This document shows positions 18,884 through 28,414 of a stretch of 64,000 nt of DNA, in pieces. The notes beneath the pieces were generated by a model. That model was not told the origin of the DNA and did not search any database. It worked only from the letters and a program-made list of their open reading frames with translations. How positions within the stretch are numbered: position 1 is the first letter of the stretch; every line of letters begins with the position of its first letter. The DNA lies in the NCBI RefSeq assembly GCF_020166495.1, contig NZ_JAINZS010000009.1, forward strand, positions 1-64,000, in the 5' to 3' direction. The translations under genes were made by a program, and so were the position numbers. This DNA is from Robertkochia aurantiaca. Its GTDB lineage: Bacteria > Bacteroidota > Bacteroidia > Flavobacteriales > Flavobacteriaceae.

Positions 18884-18918
18884 AAAAAAAACGACCCCCG
18901 GTTTTGCCAGGAGTCGTT
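18884..18918 (-). terminator. csbD terminator
   Basis: On the minus strand, an imperfect hairpin AACGACTCCTGG / CCGGGGGTCGTT with a short A-rich loop is followed by a run of seven or more T. It lies 24 nt past the CsbD stop. Confidence 0.85.
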
Positions 18919-18941
18919 CATCATTTTGAAAATTAATTCAA

Positions 18942-19127
18942 TTACCAATTCTCAATTTCACGTTTGATCTCTTCACGGGTCTTCCCTGTCTTTTCCTGAA
19001 GCTTACCCATCATTTCGTCAAATTGACCTTCTGCATAGGTAACATCATCGTCGGTCAGCTTACCGTATTTCTGTTTAAACTCACCTTTGATTTGTTTCCA
19101 TTTTCCTTCTAATTGATCTTCGTTCAT
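18942..19127 (-). CDS. CsbD family stress protein
   Basis: A 61-residue protein with the full CsbD pattern: N-terminal EDQLEGKWKQIKGEFKQKYGKLTDDD, then GQFDEMMGKLQEKTG. CsbD proteins are small, charged, probably helical and induced by general stress; their molecular role is unknown. It is monocistronic, with a clear terminator, and lies near two other stress-related genes (MscS, Dps) on the same strand. Confidence 0.9.
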   Translation of the reverse strand: MNEDQLEGKWKQIKGEFKQKYGKLTDDDVTYAEGQFDEMMGKLQEKTGKTREEIKREIENW

Positions 19128-19323
19128 AATCTCTGTTTTTAAAGGTTACTATTTACGGTTAATTTTAATTCTGTTTTCACGGGTTTGATCGTATTCATTC
19201 ATTACCCCGACGCTTTCAAAAACTTTATTGAAAGCCTGTCGCTGATGAAGTCTGCAGCTATGGGTACTAATCATCAGATACTACCTGCTACCTGCTCCTT
19301 CTTTATCCCATATCACTTATCAT

Positions 19324-20238
19324 TTACCCTTTATCACTTCCAGCTTCCGACTGTTCTTCGGGGCGTGAAACGTTCGCATCAAGCCTGTTCGTAAAGTCGA
19401 TAGTACGAATAGGGAACGGAATGGTGATTCCGTGTTCATCGAAGGCTTTCTTAATAGCTATGATCGCTTTACCTCGTGCTTTCAGGACTTCAAGACCCGA
19501 AGTGGAATTAATCCAGAAGCGGGTTTCAAAATTGATCGAACTGTCAGCAAACTCTGTGTAGAAGAAAATAATATCGGTTTTTCTTTCCACAGCTTCAAAG
19601 TTCGACGTTATGGTTTCCAACACCAGGTCTCTTACTTTCTCCAGATCTGAATCATAGTGTACTCCACAATTGAGTATCACTCTTGATTGGGCCGTCAGAG
19701 AGTAATTTTTAATGGGATTTTCGATCACCATTTTATTCGGGATCGACACCATGTTATTATCGATCTGTTTCAGGGTGGTAAAGCGAAGATCGATATCGGT
19801 CACCTCTCCGGTATACCCGTTTGTTTCCACCCAGTCTCCTATTGTCAGGTTGTCAACGAAAGACAGAACGATACCCGAAAAACTGTTGGTCAGGGTTCCC
19901 TGAAGGGCCAGACCTACCGCCAGACCTGCCACCCCGGCACCTGCCAGGAGTGAGGTAAGTACTTTGTTGAGATTCAGTATCCCCAGCGCCAGGAAAAGTC
20001 CTAAAAGGATCGTGGCTATGGAGACCAGTCGTGAAAGTACACTTTTAATACTGTGCTGCATACTGCTGCGGCGCAGCAAACGCATCATCAGGCGGTCGAT
20101 GTATCGGGAAACGAAGAAAGCTGCCGAAAATACCAGCAAAGCCAGTACAATATTCGGAAGGTTCACGACCAGTTTATCCAGCCATGAACCCAGTTCCTTC
20201 AGCATTTTATCCCATGCTTCGTGTAATCTTTCCTTCAT
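19324..20238 (-). CDS. Mechanosensitive ion channel (MscS family)
   Basis: A 304-residue small MscS-type channel. There are three N-terminal membrane helices (about 25-45, 65-85, 93-115). The pore helix and the start of the beta domain are marked by GVAGLAVGLALQGTLTNSFSGIVL (about 101-124), and the typical GDWVETNGYTGEVTDIDLRFT segment follows. It opens under membrane tension to release solutes on osmotic downshock. It starts 9 nt after the Dps stop, so the two share a leftward transcript. Confidence 0.93.
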   Translation of the reverse strand: MKERLHEAWDKMLKELGSWLDKLVVNLPNIVLALLVFSAAFFVSRYIDRLMMRLLRRSSMQHSIKSVLSRLVSIATILLGLFLALGILNLNKVLTSLLAGAGVAGLAVGLALQGTLTNSFSGIVLSFVDNLTIGDWVETNGYTGEVTDIDLRFTTLKQIDNNMVSIPNKMVIENPIKNYSLTAQSRVILNCGVHYDSDLEKVRDLVLETITSNFEAVERKTDIIFFYTEFADSSINFETRFWINSTSGLEVLKARGKAIIAIKKAFDEHGITIPFPIRTIDFTNRLDANVSRPEEQSEAGSDKG

Positions 20239-20247
20239 CAGGAACTA

Positions 20248-20748
20248 TTAGGATACTGAAGATTTCTTTAACCCCTCTGAGGTCTTCATTCTCCAGGCAT
20301 CCAGCATCCAGGATGTTTTTTCTAATTCTCTGATATATTCACCGATAAGGTCAATGGTACCTTCGTCTTTACCATCATCTGCCACTTCAACGATATGTCT
20401 CATCTGTTTCAGTAACTTCCCGTGATCTTCCAAAAGAATATCGATCATTTCAGTATCAGAAAGGTCACTGCTCGACTCCTCCAGGTTCGACAGATCCAAA
20501 TATTTGGAAAGGTTGCTGACCGGCTGACTTCTAAGGGTCAGGATGCGTTCTGCCACCTCGTCGATCTTCAGTTTGGTATCGTCATACAACTCTTCGAATT
20601 TTTCATGTAAATCGAAAAAGTTCTTCCCGAAGATGTTCCAGTGAAAATTTCTGAGTTTTTGGTAGTAGACATGGTAATCAGCTAATAGTACATTTAGCTC
20701 ATAAACGGTTTTCTCTGTCTTGTCTTTATCTAAATTCAAATAGTTCAT
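20248..20748 (-). CDS. dps: Dps family ferritin-like protein
   Basis: A 166-residue Dps: a four-helix dodecameric ferritin-like protein that binds iron and protects DNA under oxidative stress or starvation. The interface ferroxidase motif is present, HWNIFGKNFFDLHEKFEELYDD (about 38-59), with the His, Asp and Glu ligands. The usual bacteroidal form with a second conserved part, ILLEDHGKLLKQMRHIVEVADD, is seen. It is first in a unit with the MscS channel and divergent from mnmE. Confidence 0.92.
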   Translation of the reverse strand: MNYLNLDKDKTEKTVYELNVLLADYHVYYQKLRNFHWNIFGKNFFDLHEKFEELYDDTKLKIDEVAERILTLRSQPVSNLSKYLDLSNLEESSSDLSDTEMIDILLEDHGKLLKQMRHIVEVADDGKDEGTIDLIGEYIRELEKTSWMLDAWRMKTSEGLKKSSVS

Positions 20749-20878
20749 CTTTAATTATTTAGTTTCTTCTAAATTACGTTTTACCCTGCGGAAAGCAAAA
20801 CTTTTAACAAGGTTTAACTCACCAACGGCAAATATTTTAACAGTATTTTTCTTTCAAAAATAGTTGTCAAAGGATTCG

Positions 20879-20886
20879 TATTTTTG
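20879..20886 (+). promoter_or_regulatory. -7 box of the mnmE promoter
   Basis: TATTTTTG matches TAnnTTTG exactly and lies 16 nt before the mnmE ATG at 20903. No TTG is found at the standard 19-21 nt spacing. Its presence argues against the longer start at 20864. Confidence 0.55.
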
Positions 20887-20902
20887 GGGCAAAGTAATCC
20901 CT

Positions 20903-22363
20903 ATGAAAATTCAGGATACCATTGTCGCCCTTGCCACGCCTTCAGGTGCCGGAGCCATTGCCGTTATACGTCTTTCAGGGAAAGACGCCCTGGCGATCGC
21001 ATCGGGATGTTTCCGTTCGGTCAGGGGAAAGAAGCTCGCTGAGCAGCCCACCCATACCATTCACCTGGGCCATATAATGGATGGGGAAAAAACGCTTGAC
21101 GAGGTTTTGGTATCTGTATTTAAAAATCCGAATTCATATACCGGGGAAGATGTGGTGGAAATCTCCTGTCACGGCTCACCCTTCATACAACAGGAGATCA
21201 TTCAGCTGATGCTGCGGAAAGGCTGCCGAATGGCCGATGCCGGGGAGTTTACCCTGAGAGCCTTTCTGAATGGAAAGCTGGACCTGAGCCAGGCTGAAGC
21301 CGTAGCCGATCTTATTGCCAGCGACAACGAAGCCTCGCACCAGGTAGCCATGCAGCAAATGCGCGGAGGGTTCAGCAACGAGATTGCCAAACTCAGGGAA
21401 GAACTGATGAATTTTGCCTCCCTGATCGAACTGGAGCTGGATTTCTCTGAAGAGGATGTGGAGTTTGCCGACCGTACGGCCTTTATGAACCTGATCGAAC
21501 GTATCGAGAATGTACTGAAGCGGCTGATCGATTCCTTCGCCACCGGAAACGTGATCAAAAAAGGAATTCCCGTCGCTATCGTCGGAGAACCTAATGTGGG
21601 GAAGTCCACCCTATTGAACGCCTTGCTGAATGAAGAGCGGGCCATTGTTAGTGAGATCGCCGGTACCACCCGCGATACGGTCGAAGACGAGATCAGCATC
21701 GGGGGTGTCGGATTCCGTTTTATAGATACAGCCGGAATACGGGAAACCCAGGACGTGGTCGAAAGCATCGGGATCAAACGTACTTTCGAGAAGATCGAGA
21801 ATGCCCAGGTGGTGATCTATCTCTTCGACAGTTCAGGGCTTCGACAAGCTCAGCCCGATGGTCGACAAGCTCAGCCTGATAGCCAACAGGCTCAGGCTGA
21901 CAAAACCGGTGGAGGCCGCAGCCTGAAACAGATCACGACAGAACTGGAACGCATCAAAAATAAATACCCGCAGAAACAACTTATCATCGTAGCCAATAAG
22001 GCCGATCAGATCGACACCGGGTTGCAGCAGCAGATCAAAAAAGACCTGCCACAAGTGCTCTTCCTCTCTGCCAAAACCGGAGAAGGAGTTGAAAAGCTTA
22101 CCGCTCACCTTTTGGAATTCGTCAATACAGGGGCCCTCAGGAACAACGAAACCATCGTGACCAACAGCCGCCATTACAATGCCCTGCTGAAAGCCCTGCA
22201 AGAGATCGAGAAAGTGAAGTTCGGGCTCGGGGAAGGACTATCAGGAGACCTCCTGGCTATCGATATCAGACAGGCACTTTATCACTTCGGAGAGATCACC
22301 GGTGAGATCACCAGTGATGACCTGTTGGGAAATATCTTTGCAAATTTCTGTATCGGAAAGTAA
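20903..22363 (+). CDS. mnmE: tRNA uridine-5-carboxymethylaminomethyl(34) synthesis GTPase
   Basis: A 486-residue MnmE (TrmE), which with MnmG modifies the wobble uridine of several tRNAs. The N-terminal folate-binding domain (MKIQDTIVALATPSGAGAIAVIRLSG), the G domain with P-loop GEPNVGKST (about 228-236), DTAG (about 275) and NKAD (about 364), and the C-terminal CIGK are all intact. The start is ATG 20903, just after a TATTTTTG box. It is oddly long: residues 314-334 consist of three 7-residue units (RQAQPDG, RQAQPDS, QQAQADK) from a 21-bp tandem repeat inserted in frame between the G3 and G4 motifs. Confidence 0.95.
   Translation: MKIQDTIVALATPSGAGAIAVIRLSGKDALAIASGCFRSVRGKKLAEQPTHTIHLGHIMDGEKTLDEVLVSVFKNPNSYTGEDVVEISCHGSPFIQQEIIQLMLRKGCRMADAGEFTLRAFLNGKLDLSQAEAVADLIASDNEASHQVAMQQMRGGFSNEIAKLREELMNFASLIELELDFSEEDVEFADRTAFMNLIERIENVLKRLIDSFATGNVIKKGIPVAIVGEPNVGKSTLLNALLNEERAIVSEIAGTTRDTVEDEISIGGVGFRFIDTAGIRETQDVVESIGIKRTFEKIENAQVVIYLFDSSGLRQAQPDGRQAQPDSQQAQADKTGGGRSLKQITTELERIKNKYPQKQLIIVANKADQIDTGLQQQIKKDLPQVLFLSAKTGEGVEKLTAHLLEFVNTGALRNNETIVTNSRHYNALLKALQEIEKVKFGLGEGLSGDLLAIDIRQALYHFGEITGEITSDDLLGNIFANFCIGK
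21841..21903 (+). repeat. 21-bp tandem repeat inserted in frame in mnmE
   Basis: Three 21-bp units (21841-21861, 21862-21882, 21883-21903). The first two differ at only two positions, and the third is more diverged. The core TCGACAAGCTCAGCC is close to the reverse complement of the GCTGAGCATGTCGAAGCG core of the R3 intergenic repeats (for example near 55312). The frame is preserved because each unit is seven codons. Confidence 0.85.
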
Positions 22364-22400
22364 ATACCCTACCCCCATCATAAATATGGTTTGATTACCA

Positions 22401-23273
22401 TCAAAATATATTTGGGGTCCCCATATAATTCGCCCTGAACTCAGTTGGGGTACAGCCCTGTTTTTCCTTGAATCTCCGGTTGAAATTAGAAATATTGTTA
22501 AACCCGCAATCAAAACAAATTTCAGAAACGCTTTCATTGGATTCAATAAGCTTTCTGGTGGCGTATCTCAACCTGAACTCATTCACCAATTCGGTAAAGG
22601 TCTTTCCTGTGCTTTTTTTTATCAGCCGACTAAAGGAGATTTCCGTCATATTTATATGGTCTGCAGCATCCTCAACCTTAATCTTTTGCCGGTAATTATC
22701 TTTGATAAAACTGTACATTTTTTCAATACGTTCGCTATTGTGAAAATCATTTGGATCACCAACAGAATAATTCGTTAAGGTTTTTTTATCCCTGGAAACC
22801 GCCAAGTCATAGAGCAGGGACTGAAATTCGATAAAATTGTCAAAACCGCTCTTTTTACTTAACGAGTATAACTTTGATTCTACAGCTAATATCGTTTCCT
22901 TCGAAAACAGTATACCATGCCTGGAGGCTTTAAACAATTCCTTGATTGGCTTTAATATGTTCTTGTTTAAAAAAAAAGAATCAAATAAATCTTTGGGAAA
23001 TTGAATCGTGATCTCGTGCAAGGTACGGGAGGTATCATTATTAAAATTTTCCCATCCGTGATATACATTCGGCCCTATCATCACCAATTCATAGTCGTCG
23101 ATTTCTCCTATATGGTCACCGACAATTCTCTTCGCTCCCTTGGCATTGTGAATAAAGTTTATCTCATATTCAGGGTGAAAATGAATCGGAAAGGTGAAGT
23201 CGTTTCGATTTCTGTCGAATACTAAAAAACAATCATCTTCTTTAAGAGGGGTGATTTCTCTATGTATAACCAT
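22401..23273 (-). CDS. AraC family transcriptional regulator of the mannan PUL
   Basis: A 290-residue regulator. The N-terminal cupin-like sensor part (about 1-170) has FPIHFHPEYEINFI, and the C-terminal AraC/XylS double helix-turn-helix (about 185-283) has ADHINMTEISFSRLIKKSTG and SEICFDCGFNNISNFNRRFKE. It is divergent from susC across a 427-nt A/T-rich gap, so it most likely controls the PUL in response to an imported oligosaccharide (inference). This is unlike PULs run by hybrid two-component or ECF-sigma systems. Confidence 0.9.
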   Translation of the reverse strand: MVIHREITPLKEDDCFLVFDRNRNDFTFPIHFHPEYEINFIHNAKGAKRIVGDHIGEIDDYELVMIGPNVYHGWENFNNDTSRTLHEITIQFPKDLFDSFFLNKNILKPIKELFKASRHGILFSKETILAVESKLYSLSKKSGFDNFIEFQSLLYDLAVSRDKKTLTNYSVGDPNDFHNSERIEKMYSFIKDNYRQKIKVEDAADHINMTEISFSRLIKKSTGKTFTELVNEFRLRYATRKLIESNESVSEICFDCGFNNISNFNRRFKEKQGCTPTEFRANYMGTPNIF

Positions 23274-23700
23274 TATGATCGTAGGATTAAATTGATAAAC
23301 AACCTATTACAACAAGTTTTATCGGATAAATTCCTTCATTTTGATTGATGTAATAGTACATTCATTTTAAGTAAAAACCGTATGCTTTAAATTAACCGAA
23401 ATATCTGATATATTAACATCTTTAAAATAAACACTAAAGATTTAACAAATATATACATTCTAATTTATTGATTTCTAATGTATATAAATTTTTATTGCTA
23501 TAAATGAAAAGAGCTATTTAACAGAACAAATAATGATAATGATAAAATAGTATTACCAATCGATGTAATAATATTTAATTAAAGTGGTTGGAGCACATAA
23601 TTTAGAAGTCTGAAATATTAGTACATAATCGCCGGTAAAATTGGGCTTTATTAGTCAAGATTTCTGGCATTATATAGAGTATACAACTAAACCTATAATT
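23274..23700. promoter_or_regulatory. Divergent control region of the PUL
   Basis: A 427-nt very A/T-rich gap with no gene. It holds a perfect 10-bp inverted repeat, TATATACATT (23450-23459) / AATGTATATA (23477-23486), spaced 27 nt start to start. It also holds a direct repeat GATGTAATA (23347-23355 and 23562-23570). Either could be an operator of the divergent AraC regulator; this is inference. No clear TTG-TAnnTTTG promoter was found. Confidence 0.45.
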
Positions 23701-26700
23701 ATGACAAACCACTTTCGCTCTATTTTAATCACCTTACTACTTACGCCAATTTGGACATTACTGGCGCAAGAAAAAATGGTTAGTGGTACCGTAACTGACA
23801 AAAGTAACGTGCCGATACCAGGTGTCTCCATTGTAGTTCAGGGAACTAATAATGGAACTTCCACCGACTTCGATGGAAATTTCTCTCTTACCATGTCTGA
23901 AGATCAAAATGTCTTGATCTTTTCTTATGTCGGTTTTAAAACAAAGGAAATTGAGGTTGGAGACCGTTCTGTTGTAAACGTTGAATTACAACCAGATATG
24001 GTTGGCCTCGACGAGGTCGTTGTAATCGGATACGGTGCGGCAAAGAAAAGTGACCTGACAGGTGCCGTCTCCTCAGTATCCGGAGACGATCTTGTACAAA
24101 TCGCTTCAAACAGGCCGGTTGAAGCAATACAGGGAAGGGTTGCCGGTGTTACTATTAATAAATCCTCCGGCCGTCCCGGCGCGGGAATGAAGGTCCGGAT
24201 CAGAGGTGTGGGTAGTACAAACAATTCAGACCCTTTATATGTTGTTGACGGCGTACCTATGGGAAATGACATTGAATTCCTGGCACCCGAAGACATAGAA
24301 AGCATTGAGATATTAAAAGATGCTTCATCTACCGCTATTTATGGAAATAAAGGAGCTAACGGTGTGATTATCGTAACCACCAAAAGTGGCCAGGCCTCTA
24401 CAGAGCCGGAATTTTCTTTTAATACGTATTATGGTATTGCAGAAACACCCAACAGAGTAGATTTATTAAACGCAAGCCAACATGGCCAATTAATACTGGA
24501 GGCAGCTGATAATGATGGGCAATCACTACCAACAAACCTGGAAAGTCGTATCAACTTCGCCATCGCAGAAAACGCGGAAGGAACAGATTGGCAAAAAGAG
24601 ATTTTCAGGCAAGGCCAGCAAAAAAACTACAATTTAAGCGTAAGAGGCGGAATTTCAAGTGGTAATAATACCGACAGGAAGTTAATCTATTCCTTGAGCG
24701 GAACTATTTTTGACGAGGAGGGTATTGTAGAAAATACCGCCTTTAAAAAGTACATCTTTAATACAAAGACCGAATACTATTTTAATAAAAATGTGAACGG
24801 GGGAATTCAGATCAATTTGTTCAGCAACGAATTCGGCAACTTCCCGGAAGGTCTTTACAACGGACCCATTCCATTAGCATTAACAGCCAGTCCTCTGGAT
24901 AGCCCAAGGAATTCTGAAGGTGAATTCATTCCGATGATGACGGCCTTTGGCAACAATCCGGCACTGGTCGTAGATCAATTAAAATACGCAGATAACAGGG
25001 TTAATTCCTATATGTTTCGCTCTTGGTTAGATATTGACATCACAGAAGGTTTAAACTTCACAACGACTTACCAGGTCTCCAACGGTGCTATTCACAATAA
25101 GAATTACAGCCCGGCCTATTATTTGAATGAAAATTTCAATCGGCCGGAAAGTCAATTATACGAACAAAGGGGAGACTTTTACAGTTGGACCTGGATCAAT
25201 TTATTAAACTATAACCAGACCTTTAATGATGTGCATCGGGTTATGGCTACTTTGGGTCATGAGTCAAATTACAACAAAACCGGAGGGTTCAGTGCTACAG
25301 GAATTGATGTTCCCGAAACGGAATATTTACGGTATTTAAATCTTGCCAATTCTTTTAATGAACGAGTGAACGCTTACCAGGGGCAATTTGGCACAGAGTC
25401 TTTTTTCGCCAGGGGCTTCTATTCATTTAATGATAAATATATGCTTACGGCAACCGTGAGGTATGATGGTACCAGTAAATTCTCCGGTGAGAATAAATGG
25501 GGGGTGTTCCCTTCCTTTGGAACATCATGGAGAGCAGGTCAGGAAGAGTTCATTCAAAATCTTAATCTATTCTCAGCCTTAAAGTTCAGAGCCGGCTGGG
25601 GTCGTGTGGGTAACCAGGCCAGTGCTCAGGCAGGGTCTGATGTTGCTAACATAGGTACTTATTCCATGCAATACGTTTTTAACGATGAGCAATATCAGGG
25701 GGGCACAACAACAAATATCCCTACTCCTGACTTAAGATGGGAAGTTATCGAAACCTTAAACTTAGGGGCTGACATGGGTTTTCTGGATGGAGACCTCAGT
25801 ATTACAGCAGATTATTTTATTAAAGACACCAAAGACATGATCACGAGGGTCGCCCTTCCCGGTTATTTTCCAAAAGACAGACCGAACGCCAATATTGGAA
25901 CAATGAACAATAAGGGGTTTGAATTTGCTGCGAATTATGGTAACAACATTGGCGATTTTTACTTCAACGTGGGCGCCAACGTCACTTTTATCGACAATGA
26001 AATCACAAAATTGAATTCAGATCAGGATGCGTTCATTGATGGAGGTTTTATTGATAAACTCGGCTTCACCACAAGAACAGAAGCAGGAAGGGAAATTGCC
26101 TATTTCTATGGATATAGAACCGACGGCATTTTCCGTAGTCAGGAAGAAGTAGACGCCTATGCCGGCTTACAACCAAATGCACAGATTGGTGATGTGCGAT
26201 TCGTAGACGTCAATAACAATGGCACCATCGAAGCTGACGACAGAACCTACCTGGGTTCAGGTCAGGCCGATTATTTCTACGGGTTTGTTTTCGATGTAGA
26301 ATACAAGGGAATAGATCTTTCAGCTAATTTCTTTGGGGTTGAAGGTGCCGAAATCGTCAATGGAATGAGTTTAAGATTACTGGACGTCAATGATTATTAC
26401 AATGCCTACGAAGACAGGTTAGGTCGTTTCCATCCGGAAAACAATCCAACCGGCACTCAGCCAAGAGTCACACTTTCAGACGCGAATAACAATCTGCGCT
26501 TTTCTGACCGATATGTTGAAGACGGTTCCTTCCTAAGGTTGAAGAACCTCCAGATTGGATATACCATCCCTTCAAAACTCATAAGCGGATCGGGTATTGA
26601 GCGATTACGATTCTACGTATCAGGACAGAACCTGCTAACCTTTACCGACTACAGAGGGTATGACCCTGAAATTGGTGATTTGACACAAGATGCAGAAAAT

Positions 26701-26787
26701 GATGTCAGAAGCCTGGGAATCGGAGTAGATCTGGGGAATTACCCACAACCCAAACTATACTATTGGGGAGTAAACATTAATTTTTAA
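23701..26787 (+). CDS. SusC/RagA family TonB-linked outer membrane protein
   Basis: A 1028-residue TonB-dependent importer. Parts: a signal peptide (1-23, ending LLAQ), a carboxypeptidase-regulatory-like domain (about 26-105; VSGTVTDKSNVPIPGVSIV), the SusC plug domain (about 110-240; DEVVVIGYGAAKKSDLTGAVSSV, then YVVDGVPMGND and EILKDASSTAIYGNKGANGVI), and a long beta barrel ending in an aromatic-rich strand, YYWGVNINF. It imports oligosaccharides with SusD as a lid. ATG 23701 is preferred over an upstream TTG at 23641 because it gives a normal signal peptide. It is first in the rightward PUL and followed after 11 nt by susD. Confidence 0.95.
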   Translation: MTNHFRSILITLLLTPIWTLLAQEKMVSGTVTDKSNVPIPGVSIVVQGTNNGTSTDFDGNFSLTMSEDQNVLIFSYVGFKTKEIEVGDRSVVNVELQPDMVGLDEVVVIGYGAAKKSDLTGAVSSVSGDDLVQIASNRPVEAIQGRVAGVTINKSSGRPGAGMKVRIRGVGSTNNSDPLYVVDGVPMGNDIEFLAPEDIESIEILKDASSTAIYGNKGANGVIIVTTKSGQASTEPEFSFNTYYGIAETPNRVDLLNASQHGQLILEAADNDGQSLPTNLESRINFAIAENAEGTDWQKEIFRQGQQKNYNLSVRGGISSGNNTDRKLIYSLSGTIFDEEGIVENTAFKKYIFNTKTEYYFNKNVNGGIQINLFSNEFGNFPEGLYNGPIPLALTASPLDSPRNSEGEFIPMMTAFGNNPALVVDQLKYADNRVNSYMFRSWLDIDITEGLNFTTTYQVSNGAIHNKNYSPAYYLNENFNRPESQLYEQRGDFYSWTWINLLNYNQTFNDVHRVMATLGHESNYNKTGGFSATGIDVPETEYLRYLNLANSFNERVNAYQGQFGTESFFARGFYSFNDKYMLTATVRYDGTSKFSGENKWGVFPSFGTSWRAGQEEFIQNLNLFSALKFRAGWGRVGNQASAQAGSDVANIGTYSMQYVFNDEQYQGGTTTNIPTPDLRWEVIETLNLGADMGFLDGDLSITADYFIKDTKDMITRVALPGYFPKDRPNANIGTMNNKGFEFAANYGNNIGDFYFNVGANVTFIDNEITKLNSDQDAFIDGGFIDKLGFTTRTEAGREIAYFYGYRTDGIFRSQEEVDAYAGLQPNAQIGDVRFVDVNNNGTIEADDRTYLGSGQADYFYGFVFDVEYKGIDLSANFFGVEGAEIVNGMSLRLLDVNDYYNAYEDRLGRFHPENNPTGTQPRVTLSDANNNLRFSDRYVEDGSFLRLKNLQIGYTIPSKLISGSGIERLRFYVSGQNLLTFTDYRGYDPEIGDLTQDAENDVRSLGIGVDLGNYPQPKLYYWGVNINF

Positions 26788-26798
26788 AAAAATCAGTG

Positions 26799-28394
26799 AT
26801 GAAATTATATAAACTTATACCGGTTATCATAGCTGTTGTTTCTCTGGGTTCATGCGAACGAGATCTGACAGAATTAGAAAATTTAGGGACCCAAACCGCA
26901 TCTGACTACTTTAATGATCCTCAAAATGCGCTTGCAGGCGTAAACTCGGTTTATGCGGCAGTACAGGATGATGAATACTTTGTGTATGGAGACATTCTTT
27001 CAGATGATGCTGTTAAGGGAGGGAGTAGTTTCTTCGACTGGGTCGATCGTGAATATTTAAGACAATTTACTGCCAATTCGGGAAACGGTGTTTCAGGAGG
27101 TACCTGGTCGCTGCTGTATACCGCCATTGTACGTGCTAATGAGGTGATCAATTCTTTGCCGGAGGCCGATTTTGACGAAGAATTAAAACAAAGAATCATC
27201 GGAGAAGCGAAGTTTTTACGCGCCTATTCTTACGCTAAGCTTGTACCGCTCTTTGGTGCCGTGCCATTGGTGACCACCGACTTTACGGTAGATAACCTGG
27301 CTTCTCCCCGCTCCTCGGTTTCAGAGGTTTACCAGTTCATCAAACAGGATCTGGATGCAGCAATTGCTGTACTACCCGAAAAAAGTGAATATCCTCTGGC
27401 AGATCTGGGACGTGCCACCAAAGGCGCAGCACGCATGCTTAAAGCAAGGGTGTTGATGCAGGAGACCGGCTACAGCTATAATTCGGTATTGGCCTCATCA
27501 ACTGATCATTCTGTCGATGTAACAGCCAATTGGAATGAGGTGTACAAGCTGACCAATGAGATCATCAACTCAGGTGAATATGAATTAGCGAGCAACTTCG
27601 CAACCATCTTTGAAGAAGAAGGAGAAAATAACATCGAATCTGTTTTTGAAATTCAACACAAACAAACCAATAACGAATGGGGCGAGAGTGTTGGTAACAC
27701 GACCATTGTTCAAATGGGGAACAGAGATGACTGGGGTTGGTGTTTTAACTTGCCCACCGATGCCTTATATAACAGCTTTTCAAGTACAGATCCCCGGCTG
27801 TTGTCCACCATTTACGGGCAGGAGTTTGACATTCTTTTCGGAGTTAAGCAAATCTGGGATAAACAGTTATGGACACTTACAGATGACAGTACTAAAGAGT
27901 TTCTTTCTCAGTGCAGGTTGAACAGAAAATATGCCCTGGCAAAAGAAGACAGGCATGGAAATCATAACAATCAGGATGTAAATAAACGCGTGATGCGTTA
28001 TGCAGAAGTATTATTGGCTCATGCTGAAGCTGCTTATTATTTAGGTATGGAAGGTGAAGCCAGAGAATATGTTAACAAAGTAAGAAGACGTGCACAGAAC
28101 TCTACTATGCCCCTTGGCTCGGCGGAAGGACAAACTTCAAATTATAGCTACGATCCCTTTTCCGGGGCTTCGGTACCTGATATTCTTACCACCGGAGAAG
28201 ATTTGTTGCGTGATATATGGAAAGAACGCAGAATAGAGCTTGCTCTTGAGGGTATCAGGTATTTTGATCTTGTTCGAACAGGAAGATTAGAGTTATTGCC
28301 TTACCCAGATAACTATGCATCTCACGATGGCCTGCTCCCTATCCCTATTGGAGATGTGAACACATTCCAATTGCCTCAAAACAAAGGTTATTAA
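26799..28394 (+). CDS. SusD/RagB family nutrient-binding lipoprotein
   Basis: A 531-residue SusD-like lipoprotein with a lipobox (LGSC, Cys about residue 19), a TPR-rich helical part including LYTAIVRANEVINSLPEADFDEE and AEAKFLRAY-type sequence, and the family C-terminal segment IWKERRIELALEGIRYFDLVRTGRL. It should cap the SusC barrel at the cell surface and bind the glycan. The start is ATG 26799; a GTG immediately upstream is unlikely. It pairs with the SusC gene by adjacency and family. Confidence 0.94.
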   Translation: MKLYKLIPVIIAVVSLGSCERDLTELENLGTQTASDYFNDPQNALAGVNSVYAAVQDDEYFVYGDILSDDAVKGGSSFFDWVDREYLRQFTANSGNGVSGGTWSLLYTAIVRANEVINSLPEADFDEELKQRIIGEAKFLRAYSYAKLVPLFGAVPLVTTDFTVDNLASPRSSVSEVYQFIKQDLDAAIAVLPEKSEYPLADLGRATKGAARMLKARVLMQETGYSYNSVLASSTDHSVDVTANWNEVYKLTNEIINSGEYELASNFATIFEEEGENNIESVFEIQHKQTNNEWGESVGNTTIVQMGNRDDWGWCFNLPTDALYNSFSSTDPRLLSTIYGQEFDILFGVKQIWDKQLWTLTDDSTKEFLSQCRLNRKYALAKEDRHGNHNNQDVNKRVMRYAEVLLAHAEAAYYLGMEGEAREYVNKVRRRAQNSTMPLGSAEGQTSNYSYDPFSGASVPDILTTGEDLLRDIWKERRIELALEGIRYFDLVRTGRLELLPYPDNYASHDGLLPIPIGDVNTFQLPQNKGY

Positions 28395-28414
28395 TAACAA
28401 TAAAGAACAATAAT

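Noticed and set aside
21202-21777. 191-codon Ser-rich open frame opposite mnmE
   Set aside because: The Ser and Arg bias is the expected mirror of the mnmE codons; no start signal or motif.
22241-22546. 101-codon minus-strand frame with a hydrophobic start, overlapping the ends of mnmE and the AraC gene
   Set aside because: It overlaps two confident genes over most of its length and has no family resemblance.
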